This document shows, piece after piece, positions 1-10,912 of a stretch of 64,000 nt of DNA (the first letter of the stretch is position 1; every line of letters starts with the position of its first letter). The stretch comes from Prunus persica (taxonomy: Eukaryota > Streptophyta > Magnoliopsida > Rosales > Rosaceae). A program made the translations under genes and the position numbers. Below the pieces are notes generated by a model. That model made no database searches. It was not told the DNA's origin and saw nothing but the letters and a program-made list of their open reading frames with translations. Location of the stretch: contig NC_034009.1 in NCBI RefSeq assembly GCF_000346465.2, positions 20,169,606 through 20,233,605 on the forward strand. The letters run 5' to 3'.

Positions 1-60
1 ACTTCGTCGCGCAAATATATATTAGGTTACGTTATAGTATAATATATACACACATATATA

Positions 61-643
61 TTTCAAATTGGCGATCGAAGTAGTTCATTGTATTCATATG
101 GAGTGTAGGACTGTTGGTGCAAAAAATCATCAACATCGGAGTTCAAATAACCGTTCAATCATCACTTTTTATTTAGAACCGTCGAAAAGTTTTACCCCGT
201 TACTTAATCTCTGAATGTTTTTTTGGGCCGAATTTTGCTGTCTATGATCTCGAATTATAAAAAAACAAGTTTGACGGCTGGATGGCTGAAACTAGTTTCG
301 TAGACTGCGTGTGCTCTCAAAATCGTATATTCACCAAAAACTCAAAAATTTGTTCATACATTTGTCAAAATGTAACTTAACGTTTATGTGGTATCCCCTA
401 GTGTAAAAATCTGAAATTGAAGATCAAATTCAGTCATTGTATTCATATAGGGTCAACAAATGTTGCTGCAAAAAATGATCAAAATCGGAATTAAAATAAC
501 CGTTAAATCATGACTTTTCATTTATAACCGTCGAAATATTTTGTCCCGTTTTCTGATATCTGAATGTTTGGTCGTTTTGATTTTTGGCGTATACGATCTC
601 CAAGTATAAAAAAATAAGTTTGCCGGTTGGATCATTGAAACTA
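61..643. repeat. Tandem duplication, unit about 350 bp
   Basis: The stretch from 61 matches the stretch from about 411 along most of its length. Shared landmarks are TCATTGTATTCATAT, the run around ATAACCGTT and GAATGTTT. Copy two stops at about 643, where telomere-like repeats start. It lies inside the CACTA element and has no coding potential that I can see. Confidence 0.75.
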
Positions 644-717
644 TTTTAGGGTTTAGGGTTTAGGGTTTAGGGCTTACGGCTTACGGCTTAGGGTTTACAT
701 TTTAGGGTTTAGGTTTT
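644..717 (+). repeat. Degenerate plant telomere-like (TTTAGGG)n tract
   Basis: Several consecutive TTTAGGG heptamers are followed by variants such as TTACGGC. The tract is short, internal to the transposon and interrupted, so it is an interstitial repeat and not a chromosome end. Confidence 0.8.
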
Positions 718-1510
718 GCGCGACGAATAACATTCCTTTCATCGCGCAAAGTGAAAGTCATAAAGATTGCGCGACGGATATGTTTTCATTCGTCGCGCAA
801 TTTGGGACACACAGTTCACCCCTTCATCCCCTTTGAACACCCGAATGAAATTCTGAACTAGCGCGACGAACAGAATAAAAACGTCGCGCAATACAAGTCT
901 ATTCGTCGTGCAATCCCTCGACCCTCTGAACACTTAGCGAAAACATCAACCGAATCACAATCTCGAACTCGCGCGACGAATTACATGACTTCGTCGCGCA
1001 AAAGGCAAAGACCCTTCAGTTTCAGCCAAACCCTAAATCCCAAAATTTTGGCGGCCAGAAGTGTTTTGCGCGACGAACTCAGGTGTTTCCGTCACGCAAG
1101 GTTCATTAATGCCATTTTGCGCGACAGATATTGCTCGACGCGTACTTACTTCGTCGCGCAAAAGGCACAGACCCTTCAGTTTCAGCCTCCCGCTAAACCC
1201 TAAATCTCAAAATTTTGGAGGCCAGAAAGTGTTTTGCGCGACGAACAGAGACATTTGCGCCGCGCAAGGATAATATTGCGCGACGCTTGCTTGCTTCGTC
1301 GCACAAAAGGCACAGACCCTTCAGTTTCAGCCTCCCGCTAAACCCTAAATCCCAAAATTTTGGCGGCCAAAATGTGTTTTGCGCGACGAAGCCAGTTGTT
1401 TCCGTCGCGCAAGGTTCATTAATGCCATTTTGCGCGACGATATTTTCGTCACACAAGATTCATTAATGCGATTTTGTGCGACGGATTTATGGTTCGTCGC
1501 GCAAAGTCGT
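718..1510. repeat. Left subterminal repeat array of CACTA element
   Basis: The motif GCGCGACGAA and its complement TTCGTCGCGC occur about twenty times, often as facing pairs. Longer units of about 150 bp (for example the segment containing CAGACCCTTCAGTTTCAGCC) are repeated at about 1008, 1169 and 1313. In the En/Spm family such arrays are binding sites for the TNPA-type protein. Confidence 0.8.
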
Positions 1511-2333
1511 ATAAATCTGCAGAAACGACCCGAGCCTCCTTCTTTCCCATTTCTGGTTTTCCTCCTCCGCAATCCCATCTCTCTCCGCCGTCGCCTCCGC
1601 CCTCTCTCTCCGTTCGTACCTCAGCCACCTCCCTGCCGTCACCTCAGCCGCCTCCCTGCCGTCGCGTTTCGTCGGTTTTTCCCGAATCTTCGCCGCCGAT
1701 TTCTCTCTCCTCCGGCCACCATTTCCGACGCCTGAGGTATGATTTCTCGACTATTTTTTGTGCTCTAGCTGATGGTTGGTTAGGATTTACTGAATTTTTG
1801 CTGTAGGAAATACGAATTAAAACCTAGGTTTTGGCAGGTTTGAGAATGTCAAATCCGGCCACTTTCGGCCATTTTTCGGGGTCGGTCCGAGAACAAAAGT
1901 GGCTCCAATTAATGTTTTCAACCTAGGGTAGGAACCTTGGCCCTTAGTTTTTAGAATTTTCTGGCGAATTTTATCGCTTTGGACACCCACGCACTACCGG
2001 CGCGTGTGGTGGCGGGTGGGATACTGTGGCAGTGGGGCATTGGGTCCCAGAGCAATCCCCTGTTTGTCACGAGCGCGTAGGTTTGCTCGGATTTGAATTT
2101 GGTTGCCGTTTGAGTCTTGATCGGATTTCGCCTATTGTGCGATTTCCAGGTTTGATATGTTCGGACCGTTGGATCGAACTGAAACTCACGTAGTTGTACC
2201 TTTGTGTTTCTAGGATCGTTTAGGATTCGACCGATCGTTGATCGGAGTCCCGGATACTCCGAAATTCCAAACCCTAGGTCAGGCTATGCTTTTAATTAAT
2301 TAGTTTAAATTCTGAATGAAATTATATGTGCAG

Positions 2334-4145
2334 ATGTCAGACTTGATTAGACGTGGTAAGTCGATGACGACTGCACCGAGTTCGGATCCCCCGGCTCAGT
2401 CGGCATCTGCTGCCACTGCTCCTGCTTTGCTGGACCACGTGGTGGTTGGTCCCGGGGCGTCCCAGGCGCCTGTGTCATCTGCGTCATCCGTGGCGCAGCC
2501 AACTAGTGCTAGGCGGCGGTACCGGCCCACCGACACCATCGACACGACATCGACCGACGGTACTGGTGCCTCGAGATCACAGCCAGGTATAACTACACTT
2601 TTGTATTGTTAATTTTATATTGAAATTTGACAATATTTTTTTATTTAACATTAATACCTTATTTCTTTGCAGCGAAGAAGAACACCCGAGGACCGTGTCG
2701 TCAGCTGAAGACGGAGAAGGTCACCCGGGTGACCAACAGTCGTATCAGCATCGGATACGACAAGCGCCATCGGGCTGCACCGACGGCGGAGTTGCATAGC
2801 TCCTTGGCCCACGACATTGGCCACGTCGTGCGGACCCATTGCCCGATGCAATGGAAGTCTTGGAGGGTCATGCCTGACGAGATCAAGGCGGAGGTTCGCG
2901 GCCAGTTGTCGGTATGTACCTTACATTTTCATTATTTTTCTTTAAAATTGTGTATATTTCTATTACTTAACGTATCTAATTAATTGATTGCAGACGAACT
3001 ATAACTTGGAGGATCTCGACGAAGAGTCGTTGACGTACATCAACAGACTCTTCGCTGAGAGGTACAAGCAGTGGAAGAGCGACTTGCACCACCATTTTCA
3101 GGCCTATGATGATCCGCAAGTCGCTCTTCAGGAGGGTTGCCCGAAGGAGCTTGAGGGGCGGGAGGATAGTTGGGAGTGGCTCTGCGCTCATTTTCAAGCG
3201 CCCGAATTTGCGGTATTTTTTTAATTATATTTGTTTAATTATTACTTATTACTTATTAATGTTTATTTTATTTTTTTATTTCATTATTATTTAATTTTTT
3301 ATATTTTAACTAATACGTTTCATTTTTTGTATAACAGAATAAAGCCCAAGTGAATAAGGGTAATAGGAAGAAAAAGACCCTTCTCCACCATTCCGGCTCC
3401 AGACCCTTTTTGTATAGGATGGATGCACGGCGTCGGGTAATAATCACAAAATTTTTATTACATTTTTAATGTCATTTTTATTAATTTATTTTTTTCATAC
3501 TAATATTTTTCTTCTCTTGTTCAATTTAGGAGGGGTCCAAGTTCCCAGAGATCGACGTCTTTGGTGACGTTTATGTTCGACCCGGGAATGAGTTGGCCGA
3601 GTCCCTTCATGTAAGTATTATTTAATTTTAATTCTTATGTTACGCATTCAATTTATATGCATGTTTTAATTTATATTTTATGTTATGTTCAACAGACGAC
3701 GATGGTGGAGAGGAGCCAGTTGGTTCTTCAGGAGTCCGCCTCCCAGCTTCCTCCCGAGACTCCGATCGAGTCTGTGGCTCCTCCACAGGATGCTGGATTT
3801 TAGAGCTTGACGGAGACGTTGGATTAGACTCTCGGGAGGAGGCCGGGGACATATTGTCGAGGGATGGGAAAGGCCCGGCGGAGGGAACCTCGACCTCGTT
3901 CATCGGCGCAGTCAAACAGTCAGGTCACTGCTTTGACAGCACAGGTGGCCACTCTTCAGAGCCAGATGTCGGTCATTCTGCAGTCCCTCGCACAGTCCGG
4001 CATTCCAGTCCCGCATTTTGATGCGCCGACCTCCGAGTCCGTCCATCCCGGGCATCCCCACCAGACCACTGCCCCGGTGAACGCCCCGACCTCCGAGCCG
4101 CATACTGGCGACGACTCGGTTGATTTGGATTCATTATTTGATTAG
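2334..4145 (+). pseudogene. TNPA-like CACTA protein (Transposase_24/Ptta type), inactivated
   Basis: Six exons can be traced by GT-AG boundaries and a shared frame: 2334-2586, 2673-2911, 2994-3212, 3338-3436, 3530-3610 and 3696-4145. The start follows directly on a TGTGCAG acceptor, so an upstream 5'-UTR intron is likely. The N-terminus is Ser/Ala/Pro-rich and disordered. The central exons give the Trp-rich region typical of plant Ptta/En/Spm proteins (WKSWRVMPDEIKAEV, then a segment around EDSWEWLCAHFQAPEF). The C-terminus has a short Gln/Leu-rich coiled coil (VTALTAQVATLQSQM) and an acidic tail. In exon 6 two in-frame TAG codons, at 3801 and 3825, interrupt an otherwise open frame; both would be CAG by a single C-to-T change. 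The family role would be DNA binding at the subterminal repeats. A pyrimidine-rich stretch at 1525-1735 may be the leader. Confidence 0.7.
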
Positions 4146-4305
4146 TGTATTTATTTTATTTGTAATACATTTATTTTATTTTATAACAAAATTTTATTCT
4201 AATTTATTTTTATTGCAATTTCATTGTTTAATCAATAAAAAAAACCAATTTTATTTAAAATAAAAAATAAAAAATATAAAAAATATAAAAAAAAATTGTA
4301 CTATT

Positions 4306-4870
4306 ATGTTTGCGCGACGGCAAATATTTCGTCGCGCAAACCCGCATGTAACAAAAAAAATTAAAAAAATCAACTTTTTTATTACTTTTAATTCTTGCGC
4401 GACGAATGCATACGTCTCGCAAACACGTTTTGCGCGACGAATTGTTTCGTCGCGCATCTTCTCTGGCGCGACAACAGAAATTTTCGTCGCGCAAATATAT
4501 GAGCGACGAAAGCTTTCTCATCGCGCGAATGGTTCTGCGGCGAACATCTACGTCTCTTGAACACGTTTTGCGCGACGAATTAGTTTTCGTCGCGCAATTC
4601 CAGTCGTCGCGCAAAGATATGTGCGACGAATAATTGATCGTCACGCAAATTTTATGCGACGAACAGTTGTTTCGTCTCCATACCGTTGGTGCAACGATGG
4701 TTTACCCGTCGCACAGTTTTGCGCGACGAATTGTTATACCTCGTCGCGCAAAGGCTTTCTTCACGATCTTCGCGCGACGGAAAATGCTCGACGAATTGTT
4801 TGTCGCGCTGAAGTTAGTGCGACAAAATGAGACTTTGCCCGACGTTTTTTTATTCATCGCGCAAAGAGTA
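4306..4870. repeat. Right subterminal repeat array of CACTA element
   Basis: About twenty copies of the GCGCGACGAA motif and its complement lie in both orientations within 570 bp, stopping about 15 bp before the terminus. The motif matches the left array at 718-1510, which ties the two ends to the same element. Confidence 0.8.
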
Positions 4871-4968
4871 AAATGTAGTAGTGTAAATGGACGGTACAAT
4901 AATAAAGAAAGAAGAAATGTTGACTAGGTAGTCTACAAGACTTTATCTTTTTTTTTTTTTTTTTTTCT

Positions 4969-4977
4969 TATATAAAG
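4969..4977 (+). promoter_or_regulatory. TATA box of the SEO gene remnant
   Basis: TATATAAAG follows a long T-run and lies about 130 bp before the first recognisable SEO coding sequence, with a CT-rich leader between. The CACTA terminus at 4883 is only about 85 bp upstream, so the distal promoter was separated from the gene by that insertion. Confidence 0.5.
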
Positions 4978-5421
4978 AATCTATAAATCCAAATGGTATT
5001 TCTCTCTTCTGAACTCACCACAAGACTTACAAGCCATTAGCCCTAAGTCTGATATTTCTCTCTTTTTTCATCTGCCATAACCCTAAAAGATTTTTCGTAA
5101 GCCATCGATCATGACAATAGCCTGCCTAAAAACAAAGCGCGGAATGCCACAGTTGAGTCCTCTACCCACAAGGAAGGAGTAGATATTAGTACCACCGTGA
5201 CTCATGAGGAGCACATCCGGGTTGAAAGGGCTGAGTCTTACGTTTCTGAAGACCAAATCTGGACTGTTGTTCATGAAAACCACTTTCCTGACCAGAACAA
5301 GCTCAGCTTTAGCGTTCGCGATCTTTTATCAGTCACTGGGAACATCATTGATGATGCAGCCAATAATTCCATCATCGATAATATTCTACAAGTAAGTACC
5401 TTTAGATTCTGTACATGTTTA

Positions 5422-6343
5422 GTAGGCTGGACTGGACTGATTAGGATTCAACTTGAAATATTAGACTACACTAGGTTGGACTTCAAGTCCTATTGAGTTG
5501 TTTGGTAAAGCACCAGACCGAACTAGACTTAAGTCCAATCCATTGTTTGGTACAAGGTCACACTGGACAGCATTGGATTTCTTTTTCTTTTCTTTTTTTT
5601 TTTAAAAAATTCAAAATTAATTTACTGTTTATTAAATTATTTAATATCATAAAAAATGAATTAAAAGCGCTTCAAATTACAGAACCAACATTTATATTTT
5701 TAAAAAAAATCACAAAATCACAAAAACCCATAAAATAAAAATAAAAAATTCACAATTAATTTAATATATAAGTCAAATATGTAGAAAAGAACAGTAAATG
5801 ATCTTAAAAGAGGAGCGGCTATCTTCAAGTTTATGTCAAATTACATGCACTTGATATCATCCTTCATCATAGGAACGTAGAGAAACAATGGATCTAGCAT
5901 AACAGCAAACAGACATGATGCTACAAATATCTTCTTCCCCACCATTTCCTTCAATTTTTCTTGTTCCTATTTCCAAGAGAGAGAGCGAGAGAGATTGGTT
6001 GAAATATGAGGGAGCATCAGAGAAGAAATATAAGAAGAGAAGAAGAAAGGGGGCTCGACCAAAAAAAACAGAGGAGAAAATCACAAAGACAGAGAAAGAG
6101 AGGAAGAGAGAGGAGAAGAGAGAGGCAAGAGGTGAAGAGAAGAACCTGAGAAGAGGCGTGCTCGTCGACAGAAGAGAGAAGAAGAGCCTCTAGAAAAGAC
6201 TCGGACTAAACCCACATCTGGGCTTGGGTTCTGGAGCCGTAGTTATTTGGGACATGGATTTCATGTTGACAATTAAGCTCACCAAACGATAACTAAGATC
6301 CATGTTTATTTTAATTGAATATATCTAGTCTAGTCCAGTCTAC
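5422..6343. mobile_element. TIR element of unknown family in SEO intron 1
   Basis: The left end (GTAGGCTGGACTGGACTGA) is an imperfect inverted match to the right end (TAGTCTAGTCCAGTCTAC, to 6343). TTGTTTGGTA motifs recur near both ends. The interior has a long polypurine stretch at 6010-6190 and no credible transposase. I could not fix a target-site duplication, so the superfamily is open (hAT-like is a guess). Confidence 0.5.
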
Positions 6344-6762
6344 CAAACAAGACCGAGTTTTAGTATGTATTAGAACACTAGTATTTTTGGTACACTGATG
6401 ACTTAATTCTCATCATTTTTATTTTCTGCAGCACACTGCACCTGACATGACAGTCTACGACTCCGAGGACAACTTCATCTCTCCATTATGCCTTCTGAAG
6501 TCCATTAGCTGCCAGGTCATATTACATCCATAGTAATATTTAATTGTTGTTTTTATATATCTGTTTTTAATCTATTTTATTTTATTTTTTATGCTTTTTC
6601 TGGAGAACGCATATAGACCATAAATGATTGGATTTGTATCTATATGTGCACAATAACATAATTGACTTATCATAGTATATATTGCGATGAAATTTCAGAT
6701 GTCATCATGTAGGGATGGTGAACAAGTTTCCCTCCCTTTAAGGACTGAAGCAATATTTAAAA

Positions 6763-7112
6763 GAGATATTTAGTGATATACCCATTTCTAGCACTAATAT
6801 TATAAATAAATCCTATACAATTGAATTCCTATAAACAAATCCAAAAAAGACCCAAAAAATGATAGCTGGCCTTATTGAATTTAATATTGATTATTAAATT
6901 ACTTTGATGCCCTATTGAGTGCTTTGGGTATTTTTATGAGATTTTGGGGTTGGGCTTGTTTTAAGAAATTGATGGCAGTTTTGTAATTTATAAGAAGTTA
7001 AAAGCTTTTTTGTTATGTTGTAAATGGGCTTTGGGTGTGTTTCTAAAGTCCATTTTATATAGGATATTTTTATAATTTGGGCCCCCATATTGGGTATAAT
7101 AGTGAATCTCCC
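6763..7112. mobile_element. Mutator-type MITE inserted in SEO exon 3
   Basis: A 350-bp element with long imperfect terminal inverted repeats: the right end read inward is GGGAGATTCACTATTATACC, and the left end reads GAGATATTTAGTGATATACC. It is flanked by perfect 9-bp duplications TATTTAAAA at 6754-6762 and 7113-7121; 9 bp is the Mutator hallmark. Removing the element and one duplication restores an uninterrupted SEO reading frame across the junction. Confidence 0.85.
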
Positions 7113-8005
7113 TATTTAAAAAGCTAAAAACGTTTTCATGGGAAGCGAAGGCAGTGCTAATCCTAGCAGCCTTTGCTTTGGAATATGGAGATTTCTGGCA
7201 CCTTGCCCAGAACTATGGCCAGTGTGACAAACTTACCAAGTCAGTGGCAATCCTTAAGCGAGTGCCGATCCTTATCAAACACGAAACCCTAAAGAAACGC
7301 AGGGCTATGGTTGTTGAGCTTAACAATTTGATCATGGAAACATATCATGTGATTGGTTACATCGTTAAGCTGGAGGATCTTCTACAACACTACAATCCAA
7401 ATGATGTTCCTACATTGACCACTGCAATGAAAAAAATCCCAATGGCAGTGTTTTGGACAATCAACACTATTGTAGCTTGTACGGCTGAGATCAACCGTCT
7501 TACCAGTGATAAGTAAGTTTCTTCCATTTAATCAGCACAACATATACGTGCAAGAAAATTTCTTCAGCAAATACTTTTTTTTTTGTTCTTCCTATACCTA
7601 AACAGTACATAAATAAAATGTATTTGTGTAATTGTGTATCATGACCAAATATTATTTCCTCCGGTACAGGGAGGAGTCGGAAAATCTACCCAAGCTTTCC
7701 CTGAAAATCAATGAAATCCAACAGTAGCTTAAGGAAGATTATGACAGATGCATGACAGAAAAAGTTGAATTACGTAGGCGTGTGTGTGTACAGATCTATG
7801 GATTTTTCTTTCTAGCTCTCTGTGTTTGCCTCATCCTATTCAAGGACTTTTTATTCGAACATTCTTCCCCATGACAACCATGTTTAAGGGGAACATATTG
7901 TCAAATGAGCTTGAGCTATTACATTTGTAGTGCTGCATTGCGTTCCCTCCTAGAAAGAAGGGGAAATTATACTCATTTGCCCTAGATCAGTCAATATATC
8001 TCTTG

Positions 8006-8168
8006 GAGCATCTATAATCATGTTCTCTATTTTTTAGTTAAAATTTAGCTAAAAACATATAAAAGCTATTTTAGGAGCACTCTATACAATTTTAACTCTA
8101 TAGTCTCTAGTTTAGGGAGTCATAAGTTTATCTAATGAGGTGGTTTAGGGAGCCCATTGTGAATGCTT
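8006..8168. mobile_element. Tourist-like MITE (PIF/Harbinger type)
   Basis: The left end GAGCATCTATAATCATG and the right end, read inward, AAGCATTCACAATGGG form short inverted repeats of the GAGCATC type. They are flanked by TTG (8003-8005) and TTA (8169-8171), a near match to the usual TTA/TAA duplication. The element is about 160 bp, without coding capacity. Confidence 0.5.
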
Positions 8169-8498
8169 TTAATGATTTTAATTTGTCTATTTTGTTGGTC
8201 ACAACTAGATGTATTAGAGAAGTGTTCAATAATATGGTCAGTAAATATAGTATAAATAACAGCACTTTGTATTAATTGTGCAATATTTAATAAGTATTTA
8301 TTCCGTTAAATGAGCTGCAACAGATGGAAAACCAAGGATACACTTTCTTCATTGGAGGCAAAAACCAGAAAATGACTAGTGAAGCAAGATAGCAAAAGCA
8401 AAGCTTTGAAAATGCATATTGGGTTAGCTAGTGTTACAAAGGAATTGGAGACTGAGAAGACTTTCTGGGCCGGCATGGAAAACCTCTTCTTTAGCTTG

Positions 8499-8744
8499 CA
8501 CTACAAGAAAACTTAGCTATGGCTACAAACCACTGATTTGTCACCCAAACATCATTCTCGCAACGAAACACTTCATTTGTCAGCATAGGTCACCCAACAA
8601 AAGAGTGGTGTTATGTCGACGAAATTAGTTGTCTGCATCAAGTTTTGGCGATTGAGTTTTATCGCCAAAGGAAGCAATATTTTGTCCAAAAGTTTGTGGG
8701 GACGAAATTTTTTGGCCAGGTTTGTCGCCAGAACACTAGGACCC
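8499..8744 (+). mobile_element. CACTA element end, truncated
   Basis: CACTACAAGAAAA at 8499 is a standard CACTA terminus. It cuts straight into the SEO coding sequence after FFSL, and inside it are repeats around GGCGAT and TTTGTCGCCA as in a subterminal zone. The other end is not found: the sequence runs into the Harbinger element at 8748. Confidence 0.65.
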
Positions 8745-9187
8745 TTAGAGCATTTCCACCAGTTAGCCCCTTGCTATGCCAAGGGGAGCCCTAGCTCCCC
8801 TCAGCAAAGTATGTTTCTAGCAATTTAGGCTTGCCATGGCAAATACTATTCATTTTTTAATTTTTTTCACAACTTTGTTTACTTAAACAATTAATTTGGA
8901 TAATATTTTTGGATAAGATTTTTGGGTTCCTACGTGTCAATACTATTCATATCGGATAAGATTTTCGATTTCAAATTTCAGATAAATTTCAAATAAATTT
9001 CAACTTTCAGATACATTTCAAAATTCAAATTTCAGATAAATTCAAAATGTCAAATTTCAGATACATTTCGAAATTCAAATTTTAGATAAATTTCAAATTT
9101 CAAATTTCATTTGAATTTAAAATTTCAAATAAGATTTTCACCCTCTAAGATTGCGCCACGTGTCATATCTATCTGTCTAAATTTTTC

Positions 9188-9194
9188 TATAAAA
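9188..9194 (+). promoter_or_regulatory. TATA box of Harbinger transposase
   Basis: TATAAAA stands about 90 bp before the ATG at 9278, at the end of an AT-rich stretch of short repeats (ATTTCAAATTTCAGATAAATT, about 8960-9130). Spacing is normal for a plant promoter. Confidence 0.5.
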
Positions 9195-9277
9195 CCAGAG
9201 GTTCGACTCATACCTCCCACACCAAATCTTCTCTACATTTCCATTTCTCAAATTTTAGATTTCATTCTCCATTCTCA

Positions 9278-10622
9278 ATGATAGACATGCAAGAGGTTTT
9301 GGAGAGGCAAGAGCGAGAAACTAGAGAAAGAATGCGTAGACGAGCTGCAAGCAAAAGGGCGCAGAGAGAACTAGATGAGCAACTTGGCATAGCAGTTGCT
9401 TTGCTGGAGGAAGAAAACCAGAGTTTCCATGGTTCACGAGAAGGCCGTGGCCCGAATGTGGACAGACATAGACATTCTCGGGATAAGAATCTTCTAGAAT
9501 ATTATTTTATCCTACAGTCTCTGTACTCTGATGTTTATTTTCGAGGGAGATATAGAATGCAACCTTATTTGTTCAATAAAGTCATGCATGATATTTGCAA
9601 TTATGATTTGTGCTGGAAATTTGGGACTTCTTCCCGAGCAAAAGTTCACAGCTGTGATACAAATGTTGGCATATGGGTCATCTGCTGATCAGGTGGATGA
9701 GATTGCCCGGATGGGGAAGTCCACTATTTTGGAGAGTTTGGTGGGATTTTGTGATGCAATGGAAACTCTGTACACCAGAGACTACCTGCGTAGACCTACG
9801 CCCAGGGACCTGCAACGGCTTCTCCAAAAAGCTGAGTCTCGAGGATTTCCTGGCATGATTGGTAGCATTGACTGCATGCACTGGCAGTGGAAAAATTGTC
9901 CAACTTCTTGGCAAGGGGACTACGGAAATAGAAAAGGGCATAAAAGTATCATCCTGGAAGCAGTTGCTGGTTTTGATACATGGGTTTGGCACACCTTCTT
10001 CGGAGTTGCCGGATCTCAAAACGATTTGAACGTCCTGGGTCAATCCCCGGTGTTCAATGATGTTTTGAAAGGTGAAGCCCCAAATATCACATATGAAATC
10101 AACAGTACCGTCTACCAGAACGGGTATTATCTAGCTGATGGCATCTACCCGAGGTGGATAACATTTGTGAAAACAATTCCACATCCCCGATCCCATAAGC
10201 AAAATTTTTTTGCTGGCTATCAAGAGGGGTACAAAAAAGATGTTAAGAGGTGCTTTGGTATCCTTCAAGCCCGGTGGGCTATTATCAGGGGCGCGGCGCG
10301 TCTATTTGACGAGGAGGTGCTTAGGAGTATAATGATGACTTGTATCATCCTCCACAACATGATTGTGGAAGATGAATATGATTACGATGCTGATGAAGTG
10401 TATAAACCAAATTCCATGGACACGGCCCTAACACGAATTTATGAAAAACCAGTGGGACCAAATGGAGAACCAGTGCAGCATGAACCGTTGGTTAGAGACA
10501 GTAGTTTCATGCCCCGTATGATTAATCGCTACACGGAGATGCAAGCGTCGTATATTCATGAATGCCGTCAAGTTGACTTGATGGAGCATTTATGGGCGGT
10601 GAACGACAGTAAAGGTGAATGA
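9278..10622 (+). pseudogene. PIF/Harbinger DDE transposase, frameshifted
   Basis: The first part (9278 to about 9620) encodes a basic N-terminus and the RMQPYLFNKVMHDICNYD segment. The frame then shifts and a long frame to 10622 gives TAVIQMLAYGSSADQVDE, the classic helix-turn-helix start of this family, and the DDE_Tnp_4 catalytic core. The two Asp are visible in GMIGSIDCMHW and GSQNDLNVLG. The third acidic residue normally lies in a DVERAFGVLQAR-like motif, but here it reads DVKRCFGILQAR, so the presumed catalytic Glu is Lys. Between NYD and NLGLLPEQK the usual few residues are missing, so a small deletion at about 9610 caused the frameshift. The length is otherwise complete. Two independent defects make it inactive. 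Confidence 0.85.
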
Positions 10623-10912
10623 AGTGAAGTGAAGATGTTTTTTTTAATTTATTATGTTTATGTTGTATTTTTAGTTATGCTTTGTTTTTTTTACGCTTTA
10701 GTTGTGGGTTGTTTATTTTTTATGCTTTGATTGTGGTTTGCTTTTTATGTATGGAATGTTTTGAATAAAAAGGAATTTTGTTGAATATTTTCTTTATTCA
10801 CTAAAAGAAAATCAATACAACTAATAAAATAAAATACATGAATTAAACAAAACAAAAAATACAATGAAATGAAAGGCAAGTAAACTAAGACATGAAAGGC
10901 AAGCAAACTATT

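Larger units (their letters stand above)
1..4883 (+). mobile_element. CACTA (En/Spm) element, right-hand part
   Basis: The element ends at 4883 in GTAGTAGTG, which read from the other strand is CACTACTAC, the classic CACTA terminus. Just inside it are many copies of a GCGCGACGAA-type motif in both orientations (4306-4870). The same motif fills 718-1510 and occurs at 1-20, so the window opens inside the left subterminal zone and the left terminus lies outside. A TNPA-like gene sits between the two motif zones; no TNP2 transposase is visible in this part, so the copy is probably non-autonomous. The three bases after the end (TAA, 4884-4886) would be the target duplication, but the left copy cannot be seen. 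Confidence 0.85.
5101..8498 (+). pseudogene. Sieve element occlusion (SEO/forisome-type) gene, fragmented
   Basis: SEO proteins form phloem P-protein filaments that plug sieve tubes. Pieces follow the family order. Exon 1 ends at 5391 (DQIWTVVHENHF; a start Met is not evident because a TAA precedes GCC-ATC-GAT where ATG might be expected). Exon 2 is 6432-6515. Exon 3 is 6699-6762 plus 7122-7512, interrupted by a MITE, and carries TFSWEAKAVLILAAFALEYG and a VPTLTTAMKKIPMAVFW segment. Exon 4 starts at 7670 and hits TAG at 7725. A late exon at 8324-8498 (FFIGGKNQKM, then FWAGMENLFFSL) belongs to the C-terminal region. Much of the middle is deleted and that late exon also has stops. Normal family members are about 700 residues, so this copy cannot make the full protein. 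Confidence 0.8.

Noticed and set aside
644..717. Chromosome telomere
   Set aside because: Few, degenerate heptamers inside a transposon with genes on the far side.
5857..6193. ORFs on both strands in SEO intron 1
   Set aside because: They lie in a polypurine low-complexity stretch inside a TIR element.
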